A stretch of DNA of 64,000 nucleotides, taken from contig NZ_PYHR01000002.1 of the NCBI RefSeq assembly GCF_003121705.1, positions 2,046,001-2,110,000 of the forward strand, given 5' to 3'. The translations under genes and the position numbers were made by a program. Positions within the stretch are counted from its first letter, which is position 1. Each line of letters begins with the position of its first letter. Shown piece after piece: positions 1-7,036 of the stretch. The DNA comes from Serinibacter arcticus (GTDB taxonomy: Bacteria; Actinomycetota; Actinomycetes; Actinomycetales; Beutenbergiaceae). The notes beneath the pieces were generated by a model. The model did no database searches. It was given only the letters and a program-made list of their open reading frames with translations, and was not told the DNA's origin.

Positions 1-35
1 GTGCGAGGCTCCAGCACAACCACGGCAGGAATTCG

Positions 36-1001
36 ATGACGACCCTCGCCCCCACGTCCACCCCCGAACCCGCGTCGCCGCCGGGCGACGCGCCGGGCCG
101 CGCCAAGCGTCAGGGCGCCGCCAGCCGCGCCCAGCGCCGCGAGGCCCTGGCGCTCGTGGTCCCGGCCACGCTGCCGATCCTGGTGTTCTCGATCATCCCG
201 CTGGTCACCGGCATCTACCTCGGCTTCACGAACTCGACGCTGAAGCGGAACCCGACGAACGACTTCACGGGTCTGGAGAACTACCAGCGCCTGATCGGGG
301 ACACGTTCTTCTGGGAGTCGTTCCGGATCGGTCTGATCTGGGCCGCGTCCGTCGCCGTCCTGACGCTGCTCGCGGCGCTCGGGCTCGCACTCCTGCTCAA
401 CGCCGACCTCCGTCTCAAGGGCGTGACCCGGGTCCTGGCGCTGATCCCGTGGGCGATGCCGCCCGTCGTCGTCGCGATCGTCTGGCGCCTCATCTACTCC
501 CCCACCGCCGGGCCGCTCAACGCGGGTCTGGGGTTCTTCGGGATCGAGGGCGTGAACTGGCTCGGCGACTTCTCGACCGCGCTGCCCGCCGTCATCGTCG
601 TGGCCGTCTGGAGCGGCATCCCGCAGTCGACCGTGCTCCTCCTGGCCGGCCTCCAGCAGGTGCCGACCGAGCAGCACGAGGCCGCCGCCGTCGACGGTGC
701 CTCCGCGCTCCGCCGGTTCTGGCACATCACGCTCCCGGCGCTGCGCCCGGTGATCTTCGCTATCACCTCGCTCGACTTCATCTGGAGCTTCAACTCCTTC
801 GGCCTCGTCTACGTCCTGACGGAGGGCGGCCCGGGCGGCAGGACCATGCTCCCGATGCTGTTCACGTACCTCGAGGCGTTCACGAACCGGAACACCGGCT
901 ACGCCGCCGCGATGGGCAACGTCATGGTGCTCGCCGTCGTGATCGTCCTGTCGGCCTACCTGTTCGCCCAGTTCCGTCGCGGGAAGGCGGCCCAGTCGTG
1001 A
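36..1001 (+). CDS. Sugar ABC transporter permease (MalF/UgpA type)
   Basis: A 321-residue integral membrane permease of a CUT1-type carbohydrate importer, which would form one half of the transmembrane channel. After a charged cytoplasmic N-terminus (residues 1-38) there are about six hydrophobic segments. The cytoplasmic EAA loop that docks the ATPase is visible near residues 214-236 (EAAAVDGAS followed by LPALRP). The ATG follows an AGGAA ribosome site 5 bases upstream. The TGA stop overlaps the GTG start of the next permease, so the two are translationally coupled. No ATPase gene is in the window; such CUT1 systems often share a genome-wide MsiK-type ATPase. The substrate is not readable from sequence, but the downstream hydrolases suggest a ribosylated or glycosidic compound. 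Confidence 0.93.
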   Translation: MTTLAPTSTPEPASPPGDAPGRAKRQGAASRAQRREALALVVPATLPILVFSIIPLVTGIYLGFTNSTLKRNPTNDFTGLENYQRLIGDTFFWESFRIGLIWAASVAVLTLLAALGLALLLNADLRLKGVTRVLALIPWAMPPVVVAIVWRLIYSPTAGPLNAGLGFFGIEGVNWLGDFSTALPAVIVVAVWSGIPQSTVLLLAGLQQVPTEQHEAAAVDGASALRRFWHITLPALRPVIFAITSLDFIWSFNSFGLVYVLTEGGPGGRTMLPMLFTYLEAFTNRNTGYAAAMGNVMVLAVVIVLSAYLFAQFRRGKAAQS

Positions 1002-1834
1002 AGACGCGCAACCCCGTCGTCCGCTTCGGCCAGTACGTCGCCCTCGCTGCCTACCTGATCTTCCTGGGCTTCCCGCTGCTGTGGCTGCTCTCGACCTCGC
1101 TCAAGTCCTCGGGCGAGATCAACTCGCTCGCGGTCAACCTCATCCCGGACACCTTCGCGTGGGGCAACTACCCGCAGGCCCTCGAGCGCCAGAACCTGAT
1201 CCGCTCGGCCGGGAACTCGCTGTTCGTCTCGGTCGTGACGATGGTGATCACCACCCTGATCTCGATGCCGGCCGCCTACGCGCTCGCGCGGTTCCAGGGG
1301 AAGCTGCGGGCCGCCGGCACCGCCTGGATCCTCATCAGCCAGGTCTTCCCGGCGATCCTGCTGATCATCCCGCTGTTCATGGTGCTGCGGACGCTGCAGC
1401 TCAACGACACGATGTTCGGCCTGATCCTCGTCTACGTCACGTTCACCCTCCCCTTCACGCTGTGGATGCTGCAGGGCTACGTGGCGGCGATCCCCCGCGA
1501 TCTCGAGGAGGCCGGCGCGATGGACGGCGCGAAGCGCTTCACCGTGCTCCGCCTCATCGTCTTCCCGCTGCTCATGCCCGGTCTGGTCGCGACGGCGATG
1601 TTCACCTTCGTCGCGGCGTGGAACGAGTTCTTCCTCGCCCTCGTGCTCATCCAGTCGCCCGAGCTGTACACGCTGCCGCTCACGCTGCGGATGTTCATCG
1701 GCCTCGAGGGCCAGACGGCGCTCGGGCCGCTGGCCGCCGGCGCCGTGCTCGCCACGATCCCCTCGCTCGTCATCTTCGGTCTCCTGCAGAAGCGCCTCAC
1801 GAGCGGTTCGCTCGCCGGCGCCGTCAAGGGCTGA
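998..1834 (+). CDS. Sugar ABC transporter permease (MalG/UgpE type)
   Basis: A 278-residue second permease of the same importer. The GTG start at 998 was chosen because it overlaps the stop of the preceding gene (GTGA) and because the protein then begins directly before the first membrane segment. Six hydrophobic segments can be traced, and the EAA loop (EEAGAMDGAK, then FPLLMPG) lies near residues 171-195, as in MalG. The frame stays open far upstream of 998, but that extension is arginine-rich readthrough of the first permease gene and is not credible protein. It pairs with the MalF-type partner and the lipoprotein that follows 49 bases downstream. Confidence 0.93.
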   Translation: MKTRNPVVRFGQYVALAAYLIFLGFPLLWLLSTSLKSSGEINSLAVNLIPDTFAWGNYPQALERQNLIRSAGNSLFVSVVTMVITTLISMPAAYALARFQGKLRAAGTAWILISQVFPAILLIIPLFMVLRTLQLNDTMFGLILVYVTFTLPFTLWMLQGYVAAIPRDLEEAGAMDGAKRFTVLRLIVFPLLMPGLVATAMFTFVAAWNEFFLALVLIQSPELYTLPLTLRMFIGLEGQTALGPLAAGAVLATIPSLVIFGLLQKRLTSGSLAGAVKG

Positions 1835-1883
1835 CCTCCCCCACGTCCACCGTCACCACCACACCATCGAGAAAGGCACCACC

Positions 1884-3221
1884 ATGAGAAGGAACCGAGG
1901 CGCCGCCGTCGTCGCCGGAGCGTTCGCGCTCACCCTCGTCCTCGCCTCCTGCCAGCAGGGCAGCAGCACGGCCGGGGACAGCGAGTCGCCGGCCGACGGC
2001 GAGGACACCACCTCCGCCGACGGCGGGGGCAGCGGCGAGACCGTCAACCTGACCTTCCAGTCGCTCGCCGGCCAGGAGGCCACGATCGCCGAGACCGAGC
2101 GTCTCGTCGACGAGTGGAACACGGCCAACCCCGACATCCAGGTGGAGATCGTCCCCGCAGCCTGGGACGGCGTCTACGACAAGCTCGTCACGCAGTTCAC
2201 GGGTGGCTCCGCCCCCGACATCATCCACTTCGAGGCCGCGGGCATCCGTCCGTTCGCCGTCGACGGCTACATCGCCGACCTGACGGACCTCATCTCCGAG
2301 GACCTCAGGTCCGGGATCAGCGAGGGCGTCTGGGAGTCCGTCACGGTCGACGACGCGATCATCGGCTACCCGACGATGATGCAGTCGTACATGGTGTTCG
2401 CGAACACCGACCTCCTCGAGGCCGCCGGCGTCGAGATCCCCACGGGCGACACGATGACGTGGGAGGAGCTGCGCGAGATCGCCAGGGCGACGACCAAGGA
2501 CGGCGTCTACGGCCTCGGTTGGGGCCTGAAGAACCCGACCGCGACCGTGATGTCGCTCGGTCTGGGCAACGACGGCACGTTCTTCTCGGGCGAGGGCACC
2601 GAGGCGGAGATCGAGGTCGGCGACGCCGAGCTCGCCGTCCCGACCCAGATGCACGAGATGGCCTACACGGACATGTCGCTGCAGCCCGTCTCGCTCACGC
2701 AGTCCGGCGGCGAGGTCCTGCCGTCGTTCTACGGCGGCCAGGTCGCGATGACCGTCCAGGGCAGCTTCCAGGCGACGAACATCGCCGCCGACGCCCCCGA
2801 GGGCTTCAACTGGACCGTGCTTCCCCCGCTCGAGGGTTCCGCGAGCGCCGCTCAGTCGGCCAACCCGCAGACGCTCTCGGTCAACGTCGACTCCGAGCAC
2901 GTCGAGGAGTCGGCGCAGTTCATCGAGTTCCTCATGCAGCCGGAGAACCTCGCCGCGCTCAACTACGCGGACGCCCTGATCCCGACGTCGGAGCAGGCGC
3001 GCGAGGCGCTCGCCACCACGACCGAGGGCCTCACCGGCTGGGACCAGATCCTCGCCTCCGGTGACAACCTCACCGCCCCGGCGTTCCTCAAGGTCGACCT
3101 CTACCAGCAGTGGAACGAGACCGTGGCGACCCCGGCCCTGCAGCGCTACCTCGCCGGCGAGATCGACGTCGACGCGCTGAAGGCGGAGATGACCGACGGC
3201 TGGGCCCAGGTCAACCGCTGA
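1884..3221 (+). CDS. Extracellular sugar-binding lipoprotein of the ABC importer
   Basis: A 445-residue solute-binding protein of the family-1 (MalE/UgpB-like) type. The N-terminus has a basic stretch, a hydrophobic core and a lipobox L-A-S-C, with the lipidated cysteine at residue 23. A Ser/Asp/Gly-rich linker (about residues 24-55) precedes the folded domain. Typical features are the early segment with VDEWNTANPDI and a PDIIHFE strand, the inter-lobe segment YPTMMQSYMVFANTDLLEAA, and an FYGGQVAMTVQGSF region. It would capture substrate outside the membrane and deliver it to the two permeases. A hairpin just downstream (3241-3279) may raise its expression over the enzymes that follow, as is common for binding-protein genes. 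Confidence 0.93.
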   Translation: MRRNRGAAVVAGAFALTLVLASCQQGSSTAGDSESPADGEDTTSADGGGSGETVNLTFQSLAGQEATIAETERLVDEWNTANPDIQVEIVPAAWDGVYDKLVTQFTGGSAPDIIHFEAAGIRPFAVDGYIADLTDLISEDLRSGISEGVWESVTVDDAIIGYPTMMQSYMVFANTDLLEAAGVEIPTGDTMTWEELREIARATTKDGVYGLGWGLKNPTATVMSLGLGNDGTFFSGEGTEAEIEVGDAELAVPTQMHEMAYTDMSLQPVSLTQSGGEVLPSFYGGQVAMTVQGSFQATNIAADAPEGFNWTVLPPLEGSASAAQSANPQTLSVNVDSEHVEESAQFIEFLMQPENLAALNYADALIPTSEQAREALATTTEGLTGWDQILASGDNLTAPAFLKVDLYQQWNETVATPALQRYLAGEIDVDALKAEMTDGWAQVNR

Positions 3222-3240
3222 CGCACCACCGGCAAGCACC

Positions 3241-3279
3241 CCGTCCGGGGTGCCGCGTGCAGGCGCGCACCCCGGACGG
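3241..3279. terminator. Intra-operon hairpin between binding protein and enzyme genes
   Basis: A perfect 12-base inverted repeat (3241-3252 and 3268-3279) with a 15-base loop lies 19 bases after the binding-protein stop codon. There is no long T tract. A partial terminator or an mRNA 3' stabiliser between the lipoprotein gene and the next gene is the likely role. Confidence 0.55.
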
Positions 3280-3320
3280 TCCCCTCGAACGACCGAACCA
3301 CCGAGAGAAGGAATCACCTG

Positions 3321-4478
3321 ATGAGTCGGCTGGCTGACAGGGTCGCGGGCGTTCTCGCCGGCGCCGCCGTGGGAGATGCGCTGGGCGGCGCGACGGAGGG
3401 CTGGACCCCCGAGCAGATCGCGGAGCGGCACGGCGGTGAGGTCACCGGGATCGTGCCCCCGTACTACCCGGACTGGCGCACCGCGCGGCCGATCGCGCCT
3501 TACCACAAGGGCGACGGGCACGTCACGGACGACACCCTCATGACGCACGCGCTGGTCGAGGTGTACGCCCACCGCCGAGCCCACCTGGACGCGTACGCCG
3601 TCGCCGAGGACCTCGTCCCGCTGATGATCGGCGAGCCGCGCTGGATCCCCGAGCTCGAGCAGGAGGCGCTCATCCTGCAGCGCGTCTTCCTCGCCGAGAA
3701 GTGGATCGTCGCCCGCCTGCACTACGGGCACGTGGACCCCCGCGAGGCGGGCGTCGGCAACATCGTCAACTGCGGCGCGACCATGTACATGGCGCCGGTC
3801 GGGCTGGTGAACGCGGGCGACCCCCGCGCCGCCTACCGCGAGGCGATCGAGATCGCCGGGGCCCACCAGGTCTCCTACGGCCGGGAGGCCGCGGGCGTGT
3901 TCGCGGCGGGCGTGGCCGCGTCGATGAGCCCCGACGCGAGCGTCGAGACGGTGCTCGAGGCGTCGCTCGCCGTCGCCAAGGACGGCACCCGGGCCGCGAT
4001 CGAGGCGGTGACGACGGCGGTGCGCGAGCTGCTCGCGACGTCGCCCTCCCCGTCCACCGCGGACGTGCGGCGGACGATCCGGGACGCCGTCGCGCCCTAC
4101 GACACGGTCGGTCCCGAGTACCGCAAGCCGGCGATGGACGCCCGGCTGCCCTCGCGCACGAAGTCGATCGAGGAGCTCCCCGCGGCGCTGGGCTTCGTCC
4201 TGGCTCACGACGGCGACACGCGCGCCGCCGTGCTGGGCGCGGTCAACTACGGTCGCGACTCCGACTCGATCGCCACGATGGCGGGCGCGATCTGCGGTGG
4301 CCTGAACGGGCTCGACTCGGTGCCCGCCGACTGGCGGACGGACATCGCCACCGCGAGCCGGATCGATCTGGACGCGGTCGCCGAGGTGATGACCGGCGTC
4401 GTGCGCGACGTGCTGACGGCCGACGCCGAGGCCGCCTCGGCCCGGGCGGCGGCGACCACCTCGCTGCTCGACGACTGA
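3321..4478 (+). CDS. ADP-ribosylglycohydrolase family protein (copy 1)
   Basis: A 385-residue all-helical ADP-ribosylglycohydrolase (DraG/ARH) fold protein. Family proteins hydrolyse N- or O-glycosidic bonds to ADP-ribose or related ribosides using a binuclear Mg centre. The N-terminal signature GDALGGATEG is at residues 18-27, the first metal site TDDT near residues 70-73, and the second metal site DSDS in a GRDSDS-type motif near residues 312-316, followed by the glycine-rich GAICGGLNG helix. The ATG follows an AAGGAA ribosome site. Its position directly behind a sugar importer argues for a catabolic glycohydrolase acting on an imported small molecule and not for a protein de-ADP-ribosylase. 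That is inference; the fold assignment is strong. Confidence 0.9.
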   Translation: MSRLADRVAGVLAGAAVGDALGGATEGWTPEQIAERHGGEVTGIVPPYYPDWRTARPIAPYHKGDGHVTDDTLMTHALVEVYAHRRAHLDAYAVAEDLVPLMIGEPRWIPELEQEALILQRVFLAEKWIVARLHYGHVDPREAGVGNIVNCGATMYMAPVGLVNAGDPRAAYREAIEIAGAHQVSYGREAAGVFAAGVAASMSPDASVETVLEASLAVAKDGTRAAIEAVTTAVRELLATSPSPSTADVRRTIRDAVAPYDTVGPEYRKPAMDARLPSRTKSIEELPAALGFVLAHDGDTRAAVLGAVNYGRDSDSIATMAGAICGGLNGLDSVPADWRTDIATASRIDLDAVAEVMTGVVRDVLTADAEAASARAAATTSLLDD

Positions 4479-4492
4479 CGTCCTCGTGCATT

Positions 4493-4709
4493 CGCGAGGC
4501 CCTTCCGGTGCGTTCGCGAGGCCCTTCGGGTCACCTCGCGAGGCCCTTCGGGTCACGCGACGACGCCGCAACGGCCTCGCGATCGCACCCGAAGGGCCTC
4601 GCGACGGTGCGCAAACCCCTCGCCGCTGTACCGAAGCCCCTCGCCGCTTGACCAGAAACCCCTCGCCGGTGGTGCGCAAGCCCCTCGCCGGTGGTGCAGA
4701 AACCCCTCG
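4493..4709. repeat. Phased 21-22-nt CCTCG/CGAGG repeat array between the two glycohydrolase genes
   Basis: The whole 234-bp spacer is repeats. CGAGG-type units (GCGAGGCCCTTC, then CGGGTC or CCGGTG) occur three times at a 22-base step, with CGCGAGG at 4493, 4515 and 4537. The opposite orientation then takes over, with CCTCG at 4575, 4597, 4618, 4639, 4661, 4683 and 4705, steps of 21 or 22 bases. The flank of each core changes (GAAGGGCCTCGCGA early, AAACCCCTCGCCGGTGG later) while the core and spacing persist. The first part closely matches the array at 46348-46509, including the shared stretch GACGACGCCGCAACGGCCTC. No protein-coding content is convincing. Confidence 0.85.
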
Positions 4710-4733
4710 CAGATGACTGGAGAGACGGAACCG

Positions 4734-6137
4734 ATGCGACTGACCTGGGCCCAGCCCGAGGACCTGCTGCCCCACGAGCTCGTGGCTCTGATCGAGCAGG
4801 GGGCCGACCGGGGGGCGGTCGACGGCGTCCGCGCGCGCTGGGTCGCGGCCGGCGGCGATCCCGCCGCGCCGCGCACCGGCGCGGGACCCGTCCCGGCCAC
4901 GCCCGAGCTGCGGGCGCTCGCCCGTGACCTGCTCGCGGAGGCGGCGACGCTGCAGCCCGTCAGCCCGGACGAGCCCGACGACTGGGACGCGATCGCGGCG
5001 CTGCTGCCCGCCACCACCGCCCCCACGACCACCGCCCTCCTCACCGCCACCCCCGACGTCGACCGCTACCGCGGAGCCTGGACGGGCCGCGCCGTCGGCT
5101 GCGTCCTCGGCAAGCCGGTGGAGAAGATCCCACGCGACGGCATCGAGACGATCCTGCGCGCCACCGACCGCTGGCCGCTGACCACCTGGTTCACGGCCGT
5201 CGGGCTGCCCGGCGACGTCGCCCAGGAGTGGCCGTGGAACCGGCGCAGCGCCCCGACGTCGCTCGCGGAGAACATCGACGGCGCCCCGGAGGACGACGAC
5301 CTCAACTTCCCGATCCTCGCGCTGCACCTCCTCGCCACCCACGGCCCGGGCCTCACCACCGACCAGGTGGCGCAGGGCTGGCTCGACAACCTCCCCGGCG
5401 GCCGCGTCTTCACGGCCGAGCGTGCCGCGTACCGCAACCTGCTCGACGGCCGCCCGATCCCCGAGACCGCCACGCACCTCAACCCGTTCCGCGAGTGGAT
5501 CGGCGCGCTCATCCGCACGGACGCCTACGGCTGGGCCCACCCTGGCGACCCGCTCGCCGCAGCCCGCCTCGCCTGGACCGACGCCCGCCTCAGCCACACC
5601 CGCAACGGCCTCTACGGCGCGATGTGGGCGGCGGCGCTGTGCTCGGCCGCCGTCGCGCTCCCCTCCCCCTCCGACCGGCCCGACGGCGGGACCGCCGCCG
5701 TCCTCGACGCCGCCGACACCGTGGTCCCGCCGCGCAGCCGGCTCGCCGCGGCGATCGCGCTGGGCCGCGAGCTCGCCGCGACGGGCCGCCCGCAGGCCGA
5801 GGCCCTCGACGTGCTGCACGCCGAGCTCGGCCACCTGCACTGGGTCCACACGCTCAACAACGCCGCCCTCGTCGCGTACGCGATCGCGTCGTCGGACGGC
5901 GACGTCGCGGCCGGGGCGTGCACCGCCGTCGTCGGCGGCTGGGACACCGACTCGGCCGGCGCGACGGTGGGGTCCGTGCTCGGCGCGCTCGCCGGCGGCG
6001 CCTCCGCCGGGTTGGACCCGACCTGGACCGACCCCCTGCACGGCACGATCGCGACCTCGATGCCCGGCGGCGCCGTCCGCAGCGTCGAGGACCTCGCCAC
6101 GGCCGCCCACACCCTCGCCGAGAGGTTCACCTCATGA
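4734..6137 (+). CDS. ADP-ribosylglycohydrolase family protein (copy 2)
   Basis: A 467-residue second ARH-fold enzyme, longer than copy 1 and divergent from it. The ATG at 4734 was preferred over the one at 4713 because a GGAGAG ribosome site sits about 9 bases before it and the upstream ATG lies in the repeat array. Residues 1-105 form an extra N-terminal region. The ARH core begins with VGCVLGKPVEKIP near residue 120, has an acidic EDDDLNF first metal motif near residue 186 and a GWDTDSAGATVGS second metal motif near residue 402. Residue differences at both sites suggest a different substrate from copy 1. The stop overlaps the start of the kinase gene (ATGA), so the two are coupled. Confidence 0.9.
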   Translation: MRLTWAQPEDLLPHELVALIEQGADRGAVDGVRARWVAAGGDPAAPRTGAGPVPATPELRALARDLLAEAATLQPVSPDEPDDWDAIAALLPATTAPTTTALLTATPDVDRYRGAWTGRAVGCVLGKPVEKIPRDGIETILRATDRWPLTTWFTAVGLPGDVAQEWPWNRRSAPTSLAENIDGAPEDDDLNFPILALHLLATHGPGLTTDQVAQGWLDNLPGGRVFTAERAAYRNLLDGRPIPETATHLNPFREWIGALIRTDAYGWAHPGDPLAAARLAWTDARLSHTRNGLYGAMWAAALCSAAVALPSPSDRPDGGTAAVLDAADTVVPPRSRLAAAIALGRELAATGRPQAEALDVLHAELGHLHWVHTLNNAALVAYAIASSDGDVAAGACTAVVGGWDTDSAGATVGSVLGALAGGASAGLDPTWTDPLHGTIATSMPGGAVRSVEDLATAAHTLAERFTS

Positions 6138-7036
6138 GCACCGCAGGCACCGTCACCGTCGTCGGGAGCGCCAATCTCGACACCACGCTGCGCGTCGCGC
6201 GCATCCCCGGCCCTGGCGAGACGATCCTGGCCAGCGGCATCGTGCGCAGCCCCGGCGGCAAGGGCGCGAACCAGGCCGTCGGCGCCGCGCGTTCCGGCGG
6301 GGCGGAGGTGGCGTTCGTCGCCGCGCTCGGTCACGACGGCGAGGCGGACCTCCTGCTCGCCTCGCTCACCGGCGCGGGGGTCGGCACCGACCACGTGCGC
6401 CGGCTGGACGGCGTCCCGAGCGGCTCAGCCCTCATCACGGTGTCCGACGACGCGGAGAACTCGATCGTCGTCGTCCCCGGCGCGAACGCGGTCCTGCTGG
6501 ACCTCACCGACGGCGAGCTCGCCGTGGTCAGGAGCGCCGCCGTCGTGCTCGCGTGCCTGGAGATCCCGATGGCCACGGTGCTGGCGGCCGCCCGCGCGGC
6601 GCGCCGGTTCGTGCTGAACGCGGCGCCGTCGGCCCCGCTGCCCGACGAGCTCTGGCCGCACCTCGACGTGCTCGTGGTCAACGAGCACGAGGCGCGCGAC
6701 CTCACGGGCGAGGCCCAGGTGGACGACGCCGTGGCGGTCCTGTCTCGGCGCGTCCCGGCACTGGTCGTCACGCTCGGCGCGGCCGGCGCGCTCGTCGTCG
6801 AGGACGGCCTGCGCACCCACGTGCGCGGCAACCCCGTCACCGCCGTCGACACGACCGGGGCGGGCGACTGCTTCTGCGGCGTCCTCGCGGCGCGGCTCGC
6901 CGCGGGCGACGACCTCGTCACCGCCACCCGGTGGGGCGGCGCCGCCGGCGCGCTCGCCGTCCAGCGCCCCGGCGCCGCCGACGCGATGCCGACGACGGCG
7001 GACGTCGCGACCCTCGTCGAGGGGGCGCAGCGATGA
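6134..7036 (+). CDS. Ribokinase-like PfkB-family carbohydrate kinase
   Basis: A 300-residue PfkB-fold kinase. The N-terminal signature GSANLDTTLRVARIPGPGET and the substrate-binding motif GGKGANQA (near residues 39-47) are those of ribokinase. The C-terminal signature DTTGAGDCFCGVLAARLAAG (near residues 239-258) carries the anion hole and the catalytic aspartate. Ribokinases phosphorylate ribose at O5 with ATP. Following two ADP-ribosylglycohydrolase-family genes, phosphorylation of released ribose, or of a ribose-like sugar, is the natural reading. The ATG overlaps the upstream stop, and the stop overlaps the next ATG, giving a tightly coupled block. Confidence 0.9.
   Translation: MSTAGTVTVVGSANLDTTLRVARIPGPGETILASGIVRSPGGKGANQAVGAARSGGAEVAFVAALGHDGEADLLLASLTGAGVGTDHVRRLDGVPSGSALITVSDDAENSIVVVPGANAVLLDLTDGELAVVRSAAVVLACLEIPMATVLAAARAARRFVLNAAPSAPLPDELWPHLDVLVVNEHEARDLTGEAQVDDAVAVLSRRVPALVVTLGAAGALVVEDGLRTHVRGNPVTAVDTTGAGDCFCGVLAARLAAGDDLVTATRWGGAAGALAVQRPGAADAMPTTADVATLVEGAQR

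Noticed and set aside
1824-6110. Long minus-strand frame of about 1,400 codons across the sugar operon
   Set aside because: It is antisense to well-recognised importer and glycohydrolase genes and consists of low-complexity Gly/Arg/Val sequence.
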